Shown piece after piece: positions 17,360 through 27,741 of a stretch of 64,000 bases of DNA; the stretch's first letter is position 1, and the number at the start of each line of letters is the position of its first letter. The DNA is from Flavobacterium sediminilitoris. GTDB taxonomy: Bacteria > Bacteroidota > Bacteroidia > Flavobacteriales > Flavobacteriaceae. A program made the position numbers and the translations under genes. The DNA is taken from the NCBI RefSeq assembly GCF_023008245.1, contig NZ_CP090145.1, positions 2,170,001 through 2,234,000 of the forward strand, written 5' to 3'. The notes beneath the pieces are model-generated. The model did not search any database. It was not told the origin of the DNA and saw nothing but the letters and a program-made list of their open reading frames with translations.

Positions 17360-19048
17360 ATGAAGAAGGTATTTTTATTTTTATTTTTATCAGCCATATC
17401 ATATAGTCAGAAAGATTATCCTAAAGATTTTATTTCTCCATTGTCTATTCCATTAGATGTTTCTGGTTCTTTTGGAGAGTTAAGAGGTAATCATTTTCAT
17501 TCAGGATTAGATTTGAAAACAAATAAAAAACAAGGACTTGATGTTTTTGCAGTAGCAGATGGTTATATTTCTAGAATTAAAATTTCTACTTATGGTTATG
17601 GAAAAGCAATATATATAACACACCCAAATGGTTATACAACGGTTTATGCTCATTTACAAAAGGCAAATGGAGTAATTGAAGAGTATATAAGAAAGACACA
17701 GTATAATAAGAAATCATTTGAAGTTGAAATGTTTCCAAGCTCTTCAGAATTACCTGTAAAGCAAGGTGATATTATTGCTTTTTCTGGAAACTCAGGAGGA
17801 AGTGGTGGTCCGCATTTACATTTTGAATTTAGAGAAACTAAGACTGAGAAAGTAGTTAATCCTTTAAGTTTTGGATTTAATAAATTAGCAAACGATACTA
17901 GGAATCCCTTTCTACAAGGAATTGTGGCTTATCCAATAGAAAATGCAATTGTAAATAAATCTAAAAAACCAATAGCTATTTCTTTTAATAAGCAAGCAGA
18001 TGGGACTTATTTAGGGACTAAAGTAGTTACTAATGGTAAAATTGCATTTGGGATAAATGCTTACGATCATTGTACTAATCCGTATAATAGAAATGGATTA
18101 TATAAAGTGAATGCATACTTAAATGGAGTTCTATATTATCAATATGATTTTGAAACATTTGCTTTTGCTGAAAGTAGATATATAAATAACTTAATCGATT
18201 ATAATAGAATGAAGGAAATGGGACAAAAAGTACAAAAACTGTTTCATTATTCGGATTATCCTTTATCGGTTATAAAATTTAGTAAGAATAATGGAATTGT
18301 AGATGCTCAGCCAAATACTAACTATAATTATAAAATTGAGATTTTTGATTATCACAATAATAAAGCTACAATTATAATTCCAATAGAATTTCAGAATCAG
18401 GAAGAAGTGATTCTTAAAAAAGAAGAAGTGAAACCTTATTTTTTAAAATCTAGAGTAGAAAATAATTACACAAAAGAAAATGTGTCGGTCTATATTCCTG
18501 AGAATGCTTTTTATGATGATTTTAGTTTTGATTTTGATGTAAAAGATGGAGTTCTATCATTTTCAGAAGAGAATATTCCAGTGCATAAGAATATAACGAT
18601 TACTTTTAATGATGTTACTGGCTTAACAGAAGAAGAATTGAATAAAACATTTATTGCTTCAGTAGAAGGGTACAAATTAGGATACAATAAGACATATAGA
18701 AAAGGAAATACATTTTCAGCAAGAGTTCGTTCATTAGAAAATTATAAATTAGCTCAAGATTCAATTTCACCACGAATTTACAATGTGAACTTTGTAGAAG
18801 GATCTAATTTAAAAAATCAGAAAACACTAAGTGTTTCAATTTCTGATAATCTATCTGGAATAGATACTTATAATGCTTATTTAAACGGGGAATGGATTTT
18901 AATGGAATACGATTATAAGACTAAAAAGCTAATTCACATGTTAAGTGATAATAAATATAAAGAAGGTAAGAATGATTTCAAAGTTATTGTGACAGATGAT
19001 ATGCAAAATTCAACTACCTTTGAATCACATTTTTTTATAAATAATTAA
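17360..19048 (+). CDS. M23 family metallopeptidase
   Basis: A 562-residue secreted peptidoglycan endopeptidase candidate. A signal peptide (MKKVFLFLFLSAISYS) precedes an M23/LytM domain at about residues 30-180. The zinc ligands are visible as HFHSGLD (HxxxD) and HLHFEF (HxH), so the domain appears catalytically intact. The remaining 370 residues form beta-rich domains of unknown role. ATG 17360 is chosen over 17294 because the promoter box lies between them. The TonB-dependent receptor gene follows 12 bases downstream. Confidence 0.87.
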   Translation: MKKVFLFLFLSAISYSQKDYPKDFISPLSIPLDVSGSFGELRGNHFHSGLDLKTNKKQGLDVFAVADGYISRIKISTYGYGKAIYITHPNGYTTVYAHLQKANGVIEEYIRKTQYNKKSFEVEMFPSSSELPVKQGDIIAFSGNSGGSGGPHLHFEFRETKTEKVVNPLSFGFNKLANDTRNPFLQGIVAYPIENAIVNKSKKPIAISFNKQADGTYLGTKVVTNGKIAFGINAYDHCTNPYNRNGLYKVNAYLNGVLYYQYDFETFAFAESRYINNLIDYNRMKEMGQKVQKLFHYSDYPLSVIKFSKNNGIVDAQPNTNYNYKIEIFDYHNNKATIIIPIEFQNQEEVILKKEEVKPYFLKSRVENNYTKENVSVYIPENAFYDDFSFDFDVKDGVLSFSEENIPVHKNITITFNDVTGLTEEELNKTFIASVEGYKLGYNKTYRKGNTFSARVRSLENYKLAQDSISPRIYNVNFVEGSNLKNQKTLSVSISDNLSGIDTYNAYLNGEWILMEYDYKTKKLIHMLSDNKYKEGKNDFKVIVTDDMQNSTTFESHFFINN

Positions 19049-19060
19049 AAATTTAGATAA

Positions 19061-21520
19061 TTGAAAAAGCTATTTTTTTTAGTGATTTTTTGTTTTTTTG
19101 AACAATTTATTGTTGCTCAGACAGCCAGAATCAAAGGTGTAATACTAGATGAATTTAATGCTCCTGTTGAAAACGTAAGTATAAAAGTAGGAGAAACAGG
19201 AACCGTTTCAAATAAAAACGGATTTTATTTGTTAGAAGTTCCCGCAAACAAGGAAATCACAATTGTTTTTTCACATGTTACATTTAAAAATACAGTTATT
19301 ACTGTAACTCTTAAATCAAACGAAGATTTTGAGCTAAATCCTGTTTTGAATGCTAGAGTTACACAAATAGGAGAAGTTGTTGTAACTGGAAATAATAAAA
19401 AAAGAGTAGAAGGAATAACTACAATTGACCCTGTTATTATTCGTAAAATTCCAGGAGCAAATGCAGGAATTGAAAATATTATAAAAACACTTCCAGGAGT
19501 TTATTCGAATAATGAACTAAGTACATCTTATGCAGTACGTGGTGGAAATTATGACGAAAATTTAGTTTATGTAAATGAAATTGAAGTATATCGTCCGTTT
19601 TTAATTAGGTCTGGACAACAAGAAGGATTAAGCTTTACAAATACCGATATGGTAGAAAATGTTGATTTTTCTGCTGGAGGATTTCAAGCAAAATATGGAG
19701 ATAAAATGGCTTCTGTTTTAGATATTACATATCGAAATCCTAAACGATTTAAAATAGGGTTAGAAGCTAGTTTATTAGGAGGAAGTTTAACGGCTGAAGC
19801 AGTTTCTAAAAATCAAAAATGGAGTAATATTACTGGTATTCGATATAGAGATAATAGTTTATTGGTTAACAGTCAAGAAACAGAAACTAATTTCAGACCA
19901 ACATTTGCAGATATTCAAACCTTATTAAATTATAATGCTTCCACAAAATGGAGTTGGAGTTTTTTAGGTAATATTTCACAGAATAAATATAATTATCAAC
20001 CTTTAACACGTCAAACTAATTTTGGAACAATAAGTGATCCAATTGCTTTGCTGGTGTTTTATGAAGGACAAGAAAAAGATGAATATTTAACTTTGTTTGG
20101 TGCTGTTAAATCTGTTTATCAATACAATAATAAGAATAAATTAAAATTTATTGCGTCTACTTATCATACTCAAGAACAAGAATATTATGATATTTTAGCT
20201 CAATATCGTTTAGGAGAAGTAGATTCAAATATTGGTTCAGAAACTTTTGGAGATGTTGTGTTTTCAAGAGGAATTGGTTCTCAATTAAATCATGCTCGTA
20301 ATGATTTAGATGCTTTAATTTTTAATACAGAAGTTAAAGGTTTTCATGAATTAAATGAAAAAACTCAGTTAGAATGGGGTTTAAAATATACAAGAGAAGA
20401 TATTAGAGATAGAATTGTAGAATGGGAAGTTGTAGATTCAGCAGGATTCTCTTTACCAGCTCCTATTTTAGATTATCAAAACGACCAACCTTATAATCCA
20501 TATACAGGTCCTTTGGCTCCATATAGAAATGTAAGAGCTACAAATTTTACTACGATTAATAGATTTTCAGGTTATGTACAGTGGAATTATAGAGGTGAAA
20601 TAGGAGAACATAAATATTGGTTAAATGCAGGAATTCGTGGACACCAATGGCAAGTTTCAGGGGAAAATATCAATGGAGATAGTCAGTTTACTTTTTCACC
20701 AAGAGTACAATTTGCAATAAAACCAAATTGGGAGAAAGATATGTTGTTTAGAATTTCAGGTGGAATGTATAATCAACCTCCATTTTATAGAGAATTGCGT
20801 GATTATAATGGAGTTGTGCAACCAAATGTTAAAGCTCAGAAATCATTCCATTTAGTCTTGAGCAATGATTACAGTTTTAAAATTTGGAACAGACCTTTTA
20901 AATTACTGAATGAAGTTTACTATAAAAACATATCAGATGTAAATACATATACAATTGACAATGTTAGAATTCGATATAGAGCCGATAATAATGCAAAAGC
21001 TTATGTTTACGGGTTTGACGCTCGTTTAAATGGAGAATTTGTGCCAGGAACAGAATCGTGGTTTAGTTTTGGATTTTTAAAAACAGAAGAAGATTATAAT
21101 AATCAAGGGTACATTGCTCGTCCTACAGATCAACGATTGAAATTTGGATTATTATTTCAAGATTATATGCCGAATATTCCAAATGTAAAAGTTTATTTGA
21201 ACTTAGTTTATAATACAGGATTACCAGGAGGTTCACCATCTTATGCAGATCCTTATGATTACCAATTGCGTTTAAAAGACTATAGAAGAGCAGACGCAGG
21301 ATTTTCTTATGTGTTTAAAGATGCAGGAATTGAGTCTAATAAAACATGGTTAAAACCTTTTAGTGAATTTTCATTAGGATTAGAAATTTTTAATCTGTTT
21401 AACAATCAAAATGCAATAACGAATACTTGGGTAAGAGATGTATATACAAAATCTCAATATGGAATTCCAAACTTTATGACTACTCGTGTTTTTAATATAA
21501 AGTTAATTGCTAGAATGTAA
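19061..21520 (+). CDS. TonB-dependent receptor
   Basis: An 819-residue outer-membrane receptor for uptake of an unidentified ligand. A signal peptide ending in IVAQ is followed by a carboxypeptidase-like regulatory domain (IKGVILDEFNAPVENVSIKV), a plug domain (GIENIIKTLPGVYSNNELSTSYAVRGGNYDENLVY split around residues 125-175) and a beta-barrel. The start codon is TTG at 19061, chosen because it gives MKKLFFLV and no ATG lies nearby. It follows the M23 gene after 12 bases, suggesting one transcript. It is not paired with a SusD gene. Confidence 0.88.
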   Translation: MKKLFFLVIFCFFEQFIVAQTARIKGVILDEFNAPVENVSIKVGETGTVSNKNGFYLLEVPANKEITIVFSHVTFKNTVITVTLKSNEDFELNPVLNARVTQIGEVVVTGNNKKRVEGITTIDPVIIRKIPGANAGIENIIKTLPGVYSNNELSTSYAVRGGNYDENLVYVNEIEVYRPFLIRSGQQEGLSFTNTDMVENVDFSAGGFQAKYGDKMASVLDITYRNPKRFKIGLEASLLGGSLTAEAVSKNQKWSNITGIRYRDNSLLVNSQETETNFRPTFADIQTLLNYNASTKWSWSFLGNISQNKYNYQPLTRQTNFGTISDPIALLVFYEGQEKDEYLTLFGAVKSVYQYNNKNKLKFIASTYHTQEQEYYDILAQYRLGEVDSNIGSETFGDVVFSRGIGSQLNHARNDLDALIFNTEVKGFHELNEKTQLEWGLKYTREDIRDRIVEWEVVDSAGFSLPAPILDYQNDQPYNPYTGPLAPYRNVRATNFTTINRFSGYVQWNYRGEIGEHKYWLNAGIRGHQWQVSGENINGDSQFTFSPRVQFAIKPNWEKDMLFRISGGMYNQPPFYRELRDYNGVVQPNVKAQKSFHLVLSNDYSFKIWNRPFKLLNEVYYKNISDVNTYTIDNVRIRYRADNNAKAYVYGFDARLNGEFVPGTESWFSFGFLKTEEDYNNQGYIARPTDQRLKFGLLFQDYMPNIPNVKVYLNLVYNTGLPGGSPSYADPYDYQLRLKDYRRADAGFSYVFKDAGIESNKTWLKPFSEFSLGLEIFNLFNNQNAITNTWVRDVYTKSQYGIPNFMTTRVFNIKLIARM

Positions 21521-21543
21521 ATTATAACCATTCAAAAAATTAC

Positions 21544-21551
21544 TATATTTG
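21544..21551 (+). promoter_or_regulatory. Bacteroidota -7 box for the lipoprotein gene at 21648
   Basis: TATATTTG matches TAnnTTTG; the leader to the start codon would be about 90 bases. Confidence 0.45.
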
Positions 21552-21647
21552 ACAATAACTTTCAAACTATGAAGTTGCTTTACGGAAAGACTATGAGTGT
21601 AATTTAAAGCAAAGCATAACGGTTGAAAAACAAATAATTAACAATAT

Positions 21648-22367
21648 ATGAAAACGATCTTGCGTAATATTCCTTTTTTGGTTATTCTCCTGTTGGTAAG
21701 TTGCAAAGAAGAAAAGCAAACACCAAAGGTAATTTATGAAGAAGTGAAAACGATTATTGAACCTAAAAAAGTAGATACATCTTCTATAAAAATTGCCGAT
21801 TTACCAATACTTATGGAAGGAACTAATTATTTGATTCATCCAGTAGGAGATGTTAGAGTATATGATGATTATAGTAAGGTATATGGATCTAGTAAAACCA
21901 ATCAAGTAAGTTATGCTATTTCAAATTACAATCGATTTGAATTAACAGGTTATTTTGAAAATTTAAAATTTCAACATATCGATTCTATAAATGTAAAACC
22001 ATTAACAGAAGATAAAATTCAAATTCAAACAGTAACCTATTTGAATACAATTGCTGAAAAAACTAGAAAACAAATTTTAGTGTATACACTAGTAGATGAT
22101 GATACAAATAAAGATGGGAAAATAGATCAAAACGATATTAAATCATTATATCTAAGCTTAATTGATGGTAGTGATTTTGTGAAAATTTCCGAACCACTTC
22201 AAGAATTAATAGATTGGAATATTATTGAAACTCAAAATCGTTTATATCTAAGATGTATAGAAGATATTAATAAAAATGGCGCTTTTGACAAGAAAGATAA
22301 AGTGCACTATCATTTTGTGAACCTTTTAGCAGACGATTGGAAAGTAGAAGAGTATATGCCGATTTAG
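21648..22367 (+). CDS. Lipoprotein with two EF-hand/dockerin-like loops
   Basis: A 239-residue predicted lipoprotein: a hydrophobic N-terminus ends in LLLVSC, with the lipidated Cys at residue 19. Two loops near the C-terminus, DTNKDGKIDQND and DINKNGAFDKKD, have the Asp/Asn/Gly spacing of calcium-binding EF-hand or dockerin loops. The central region has no recognised domain. The gene ends 6 bases from the convergent DUF2971 gene with no terminator hairpin between them. Role unknown; calcium binding is inferred. Confidence 0.7.
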   Translation: MKTILRNIPFLVILLLVSCKEEKQTPKVIYEEVKTIIEPKKVDTSSIKIADLPILMEGTNYLIHPVGDVRVYDDYSKVYGSSKTNQVSYAISNYNRFELTGYFENLKFQHIDSINVKPLTEDKIQIQTVTYLNTIAEKTRKQILVYTLVDDDTNKDGKIDQNDIKSLYLSLIDGSDFVKISEPLQELIDWNIIETQNRLYLRCIEDINKNGAFDKKDKVHYHFVNLLADDWKVEEYMPI

Positions 22368-22373
22368 AAATAG

Positions 22374-23075
22374 TTAAATCAAAATATCACTTTCTAAATC
22401 CGATTTTTCAATAGTAATGGCATAGCCCAACTTTTGAACCATTTCAATTACTAAATTTTTATACCAATTTTCACTTTTTGGATGAATGTAGATTTTTTCA
22501 ATAAGTTGATTAATATCTACATCAATTTTTAAACCGTCATTGATTGAAATTTTAGAGTTGCTAACATCAGAAATTATTCTAATTTCCCTTTCATATTGAA
22601 AACTTTTACGTTTAAATAAAAAGGGAAAAAAAGTATCATCAAAAGGAATGTATTCTTTCTTATAATCAATATAATTTACTTCACCAATATATTGTTCAAA
22701 ATGCTTTTCAGACTTTAAAGCTTCTTTAATTCTTCCTATTGTTGATTGAATTGCTAAACCTTCGTTATTTTTTGTAAAAATTTGCCACATGGCAAAAGAT
22801 TCATATTCATTTGCGTGCCAACTGCTAATTACAACTTTTTCTCTGTGAGATTTGTAGTAGTCTAAAAACTTAGGATTATTAACTGCAATTTTCTTGATTT
22901 CTTCAAAAGTAGGCTCAGAAAAAGTACCTTCATATTGATCTTCAAATTTATCAGAGCGCGACATGAAAAGTTTTTTAGATAAGAGCATATCTAAAAATTT
23001 AGATAAATCTAAATATTTCCAGACTATGGTTTCTGGGTTATCAGTTAACTTTATATCTGGACTATTTAGAAACAT
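22374..23075 (-). CDS. DUF2971 family protein
   Basis: A 233-residue cytoplasmic protein of the DUF2971 family, recognised by YLDLSKFLDMLLSKKLFMSRSDKFEDQYEG near the N-terminus and SSWHANEYESFAMW in the middle. The family is common in bacteria and phages and its function is not established. It is adjacent to the ABC transporter gene on the same strand but separated from it by a terminator. Confidence 0.75.
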   Translation of the reverse strand: MFLNSPDIKLTDNPETIVWKYLDLSKFLDMLLSKKLFMSRSDKFEDQYEGTFSEPTFEEIKKIAVNNPKFLDYYKSHREKVVISSWHANEYESFAMWQIFTKNNEGLAIQSTIGRIKEALKSEKHFEQYIGEVNYIDYKKEYIPFDDTFFPFLFKRKSFQYEREIRIISDVSNSKISINDGLKIDVDINQLIEKIYIHPKSENWYKNLVIEMVQKLGYAITIEKSDLESDILI

Positions 23076-23089
23076 AATTTTTAAAAATA

Positions 23090-23127
23090 AAAAATCTCAA
23101 TCAAATTTAAGTAAATTTAATTGAGAT
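23090..23127 (-). terminator. Terminator after the ABC transporter gene
   Basis: AAATCTCAAT and ATTGAGATTT form the outer arms and AAATTT/AAATTT extends the stem, downstream of the transporter on the minus strand. Confidence 0.7.
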
Positions 23128-23151
23128 TTGTCTTATAAAAACGATTAAGTT

Positions 23152-24981
23152 TTATTCAAATGATTGTAAATTAACTAAATTAGCATAAGTACCATTTTTA
23201 GCTAATAACTCAGTATGAGAACCTTGTTCTACGATTTGACCTTTTTGCATTACAACAATAGTATCTGCTTTTTGAATGGTTGAAAGTCTATGAGCAATTA
23301 CAATTGAAGTTCTGTTTTGCATCATGTTTTCTAGTGCAATTTGTACTAATTTTTCACTTTCAGTGTCTAAAGCAGAAGTAGCTTCGTCTAAAATCATAAT
23401 AGGAGGATTTTTTAAAACAGCACGAGCAATAGATAAACGTTGTTTTTGTCCACCTGAAAGCTTTCCACCTGCATCACCAATATTAGACTCAATACCATTA
23501 GGTAAATCTTTTATAAACTCATAAGCATTAGCAATTTTTAAAGCTTCAATAATTTCTTCATTTGTAACGTTTTCTTTTCCAAGTGTAATGTTGTTTTTTA
23601 TTGTGTCATTAAATAGAATAGAATCTTGTGTAACTAATCCTAATAAGCTTCGTAGTGAATGAATATTTAAGTCTTTAATATTTACATCGTCTATTTTAAT
23701 AGTTCCTTCATTTACATCATAAAATCGAGTAAGTAAGTTAGCAATTGTACTTTTCCCGCTTCCAGATTGACCAACTAAAGCAACAGTTTTTCCTTTCTCT
23801 ACTTTTAAAGAAAAATCTTTTAATACGTTTTCTTCTTCATATCTAAAGTTGATATTTTCAATAGAAATAGCATTTTTAAATTCTTTTAAAACTATTGCAT
23901 TTTCTTTTGAAGTAATTGTGCTTTCTGTTTCTAAAACTTCAAATACACGTTCAGCAGCAGCTAGTCCATTTTTTACGGAGTAAGAAGCTTTTGAAATAGC
24001 TTTTGCAGGTGTTAATATATTATATGCTAATCCAAGATATACAATAAAAAGAGCTCCGTTTAATGTTTTATCAACAAGCACTAGGTTACCACCATACCAT
24101 AATAAAACGGATATAGTTACAATTCCCATGAATTCACTCATAGGAGATGCTAGATTGTTTTTTTTACCAATACTATTGTCTAGTTTAAGTAGTCGGTTAA
24201 TAGAATTATTGAAAATACTTTTAAAATAACCTTCCGCATTATAGCTTTTAACAACTTTTAAACCGCTTAAGCTTTCTTCAACAATAGAGATTAAAAAACC
24301 ATTTTCTTGTTGGGCTCTAGTGGATTTAGATTTTAAACTCTTCCCTATTTTTGAAATAATAAATCCAGAAACAGGAATGAATATAAAAACAAATAGAGTT
24401 AACTCAAAACTAATTTTTAACATTGCAATTATAGCAAATAGGATAGTTAAAGGCTCTTTGATAATCAGTTCTAATACTATAAAAAAGGAACTCTTCACTT
24501 CGTTAACATCACCTAGCATTCTAGCCATTACATCTCCTTTTCTTTTTTCTGAATAATACGATATAGGTAATTCAATTATTTTTGAAAACATTTTTTCTCT
24601 TAAATCTTTCAAAACACCATTTTTTATTTTCATTAAATGTTGTGATGCAAAGTAATTAAAGAGGTTTTTAAATAAAAAAGTAGTAATTACAAGTGAAACA
24701 GTTAATAATAGTGCATATTGCGCTCCGTTTTCAATTGAAAGTTTTGTTATGTAATATTGTAGATATTGCTTACCGTATGAACCTATTTCTGTAATGCCTT
24801 TGTATTTAGGTAGCACCATTACATTTTCGTTCATTTTAAAAAGAACTTCCATTAATGGAAATAAGGCTACGAAAGATAGTGTACTAAATAAAGCATACAA
24901 TACATTGAATATTATATTCCAAACAATGTTATTTTTGAATTTTAGAGCAAAAGGGATAATTTTTTTTAAATTCTGATCCAT
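23152..24981 (-). CDS. MsbA-like ABC exporter (fused permease and ATPase)
   Basis: A 609-residue half-transporter. Six membrane helices lie within residues 1-330, then an ATPase domain with Walker A (GQSGSGKST), signature (LSGGQKQR), Walker B (IMILDEAT) and the H-loop (IAHRLST). The layout is that of MsbA, which flips lipid A, but drug or other lipid exporters have the same shape. Its ATG overlaps the stop codon of the phosphohexomutase gene in TAATG, so the two genes are probably translationally coupled. Confidence 0.87.
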   Translation of the reverse strand: MDQNLKKIIPFALKFKNNIVWNIIFNVLYALFSTLSFVALFPLMEVLFKMNENVMVLPKYKGITEIGSYGKQYLQYYITKLSIENGAQYALLLTVSLVITTFLFKNLFNYFASQHLMKIKNGVLKDLREKMFSKIIELPISYYSEKRKGDVMARMLGDVNEVKSSFFIVLELIIKEPLTILFAIIAMLKISFELTLFVFIFIPVSGFIISKIGKSLKSKSTRAQQENGFLISIVEESLSGLKVVKSYNAEGYFKSIFNNSINRLLKLDNSIGKKNNLASPMSEFMGIVTISVLLWYGGNLVLVDKTLNGALFIVYLGLAYNILTPAKAISKASYSVKNGLAAAERVFEVLETESTITSKENAIVLKEFKNAISIENINFRYEEENVLKDFSLKVEKGKTVALVGQSGSGKSTIANLLTRFYDVNEGTIKIDDVNIKDLNIHSLRSLLGLVTQDSILFNDTIKNNITLGKENVTNEEIIEALKIANAYEFIKDLPNGIESNIGDAGGKLSGGQKQRLSIARAVLKNPPIMILDEATSALDTESEKLVQIALENMMQNRTSIVIAHRLSTIQKADTIVVMQKGQIVEQGSHTELLAKNGTYANLVNLQSFE

Positions 24982-26708
24982 TATATTAGGTTCATTTCTG
25001 TTATAATATTTTTAATTTTATTATCAAGCTCTTGCTCAATGATATTGTATTCTTCAATTGAAGGTAATTCGGTATTTACACTAAAATAAAACTTAATTTT
25101 TGGTTCAGTTCCACTAGGTCTTGCGCAAATTTTACTTCCATCTTCTAAATAATAAATTAAAACATTCGATTTTGGAATTGTAATGTCGTATGTTTCATTA
25201 CTCATCAAATCTAGTGCTTTTGAACTTTGGTAATCTTCAATACAAACTACACGTTGTTCATTAATTTCTTTTAGAGGATTTTCACGCAAATTAATCATCA
25301 TTTGCTTAATTTCATTAGCACCTTCAATTCCTTTTTTAGTAATTGAAATAAGGTGTTCTTTATAAAAACCAAAATCTAATGATAAATTGATTAATTCTTT
25401 AAATAGTGAACTTCCTGAAGCTTTTGCTTGAGCGGCAATTTCACATACTAATAAAATAGCAGCTACTGCATCTTTATCTCTTACTGCATCACCTACCATA
25501 AAACCAAAACTTTCTTCTCCACCACCTATGAATTGTTGATTTGGGAAATCTTTGATAAATTTTGCAATCCATTTGAAACCAGTTAATCCAACTTTACATT
25601 CAACACCATAAGCCGATGCTAACTCTAGCATTAATGGAGTGGATACAATAGTCGAGCCAATGAATTCATTTCCTGTTAATTTGTCAGTTCTTTTCCATTG
25701 TTCTAATAAAAAAGCAGTCATAATAACCATGGATTGGTTTCCATTAAGCAATTTCATCTTTCCATCTAAATCGCGAACAGCAACACCTAATCGATCACTA
25801 TCAGGATCTGTTCCTACAACAATGTCAGCATTTATTTCGTCAGCTAAATTTAAAGCCATTGTTAAAGCTTCTGGTTCTTCAGGGTTTGGAGATTTTACTG
25901 TAGGGAAATTTCCATCTGGAACAGATTGCTCAGCTACAATATTTACATCGTTATATCCTGCTTTTGCTAAGACACTTGGAATTGCTTTAATAGAAGTTCC
26001 ATGTAAAGAAGTATAAACAATTTTTAAATTATCTTTTGCTAATTGAGGAGTATTAAAACTTGCATTTTCAACTGTAGATTGCCAAAAAGCCTCATCAATA
26101 TCATTATCAATATATTCAATTAAAGTTTCATTTGCTTCAAAAAGAATATCACTATATTTTAAGTCTTCAATAATTTGTATTATTTCTGAGTCTTGAGGTG
26201 GGACTAATTGACCTCCATCTTGCCAGTATACTTTGTATCCATTGTATTCTGGTGGATTGTGTGAAGCTGTTAAAACAATTCCTGCATGACATTTTAAATA
26301 ACGAACAGCAAATGATAATTCGGGAGTTGGTCTTAATTCTGAAAATAAATATACTTTAATACCATTAGCGGAAAAAACATCAGCAACAACTTTGGCAAGA
26401 GTATCACTATTATGACGACAATCATAAGCAATAACAACTTTTAGTTCTTCGCCTACGAAACTTTTCTTTAAATAATCCGATATACCTTGTGTGTTTTTTC
26501 CTAATGTGTATTGGTTGATTCTATTTGTACCAACTCCCATGATTCCTCTCATTCCACCTGTTCCAAATTCTAGATTTTTGTAAAAGCAATCCTCAAGTTC
26601 TTTAGGAGAAGAAGTCATCATTTCAGTTATAGATTCCTGTGTTTCTTTATCAAAAACAGGAGTCAACCACTCGTTTACTTTATTTAAAATGTTTTGATTT
26701 ATGTGCAT
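24981..26708 (-). CDS. Phosphohexomutase (phosphoglucomutase/phosphomannomutase)
   Basis: A 575-residue enzyme interconverting hexose 1- and 6-phosphates. The catalytic serine loop (TASHNPPEYNGYKVYW), the metal-binding loop (GTDPDSDRLG), the sugar-binding GGEESFGF and the phosphate-binding RPSGTEPKIKFY are all intact. Length matches the PgcA-type long form. It shares a TAATG junction with the following ABC exporter. Whether glucose or mannose is the main substrate cannot be told from the sequence. Confidence 0.9.
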   Translation of the reverse strand: MHINQNILNKVNEWLTPVFDKETQESITEMMTSSPKELEDCFYKNLEFGTGGMRGIMGVGTNRINQYTLGKNTQGISDYLKKSFVGEELKVVIAYDCRHNSDTLAKVVADVFSANGIKVYLFSELRPTPELSFAVRYLKCHAGIVLTASHNPPEYNGYKVYWQDGGQLVPPQDSEIIQIIEDLKYSDILFEANETLIEYIDNDIDEAFWQSTVENASFNTPQLAKDNLKIVYTSLHGTSIKAIPSVLAKAGYNDVNIVAEQSVPDGNFPTVKSPNPEEPEALTMALNLADEINADIVVGTDPDSDRLGVAVRDLDGKMKLLNGNQSMVIMTAFLLEQWKRTDKLTGNEFIGSTIVSTPLMLELASAYGVECKVGLTGFKWIAKFIKDFPNQQFIGGGEESFGFMVGDAVRDKDAVAAILLVCEIAAQAKASGSSLFKELINLSLDFGFYKEHLISITKKGIEGANEIKQMMINLRENPLKEINEQRVVCIEDYQSSKALDLMSNETYDITIPKSNVLIYYLEDGSKICARPSGTEPKIKFYFSVNTELPSIEEYNIIEQELDNKIKNIITEMNLI

Positions 26709-26728
26709 AATCTATTTTTTGAAACTAT

Positions 26729-26790
26729 CTCTGATTATTCATTAATATTCTTAACATATGAAAATAAAGTAGATTAATAAATAATCAGAG
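26729..26790. repeat. Inverted repeat between the glycosyltransferase and phosphohexomutase genes
   Basis: CTCTGATTATT (26729-26739) is the exact inverse of AATAATCAGAG (26780-26790), with a 40-base AT-rich loop. It could be a weak terminator or attenuator between the two minus-strand genes; there is no T run next to either arm. Confidence 0.4.
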
Positions 26791-26796
26791 CTAATT

Positions 26797-27741
26797 TTAT
26801 TCTATTGTTTTAGATATTTTATATCTTTCTTCGTTATTTTTTGTTCTTAAAATAATTTCTCCCAAAAATCCAGCTAAAAATAATTGAGTTCCTATTGTCA
26901 TACTTGTAAGTGCTATATAAAATTGAGGTCTGTTCGTAATTAGTCTAGATTTTGTGTGAATAAAAACCTTGTCAATACCTAAATATAAGGCAAGACAAAA
27001 TCCAATTATAAACATAATAGAACCTAATAAGCCAAATAAATGCATTGGACGTTTTCCAAATTTTGACAAAAACCAAATAGTTATTAAATCTAGAAAACCA
27101 TTTATAAAGCGACTCATTCCAAATTTAGAACTTCCGTATTTTCTTGCTTGATGGATTACTACTTTTTCTCCTATTTTACTAAATCCAGCATTCTTTGCTA
27201 AAACAGGAATATATCGATGCATTTCGCCCGAAACTTCAATGTTTTTAACAACTTCATTTTTATAAGCTTTTAATCCGCAATTAAAATCATTTAATTTTAC
27301 TCCAGACGTTTTTCTTGCTGCCCAATTGAATAATTTAGAAGGGATATTTTTAAATAGAACTGAATCATATCTCTTTTTTTTCCAACCCGAAATTAAATCA
27401 TAGTTTTTATTCGTAATCAGGTCGTATAATTCAGGGATTTCATCTGGACTATCTTGTAAATCTGCGTCCATAGTTATAATAACGTCTCCTTTTGCTTTTG
27501 CAAAACCAGCGTGAAGAGCTTGACTTTTGCCATAATTTTTTAAAAAACGAATACCTTTTACACTATTATTGCTTTTTGAAAGTTGTTGAATAGTTTGCCA
27601 AGAATCATCTGTGCTACCATCATCTATAAACAATATTTCATAAGAAAAGTTATGACTAGTCATAACTTTCACAATCCAATTGTGTAATTCGGGTAACGAT
27701 TCTTGTTCGTTTAATAAAGGAATAACTATGGATATATTCAT
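26797..27741 (-). CDS. Family 2 glycosyltransferase with C-terminal membrane helices (ArnC/DPM-like)
   Basis: A 314-residue enzyme likely to move a sugar from a nucleotide donor onto a polyprenyl phosphate. The GT-A domain has ISIVIPLLNEQESLPEL, FIDDGSTDDS and MDADLQDSP (the DxD-type metal site). Two hydrophobic segments (LLGSIMFIIGFCLALYL and FYIALTSMTIGTQLFLAGFLG) anchor the C-terminus. It directly follows the DUF4199 gene with no gap, indicating one operon. The donor sugar is unknown. Confidence 0.87.
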   Translation of the reverse strand: MNISIVIPLLNEQESLPELHNWIVKVMTSHNFSYEILFIDDGSTDDSWQTIQQLSKSNNSVKGIRFLKNYGKSQALHAGFAKAKGDVIITMDADLQDSPDEIPELYDLITNKNYDLISGWKKKRYDSVLFKNIPSKLFNWAARKTSGVKLNDFNCGLKAYKNEVVKNIEVSGEMHRYIPVLAKNAGFSKIGEKVVIHQARKYGSSKFGMSRFINGFLDLITIWFLSKFGKRPMHLFGLLGSIMFIIGFCLALYLGIDKVFIHTKSRLITNRPQFYIALTSMTIGTQLFLAGFLGEIILRTKNNEERYKISKTIE

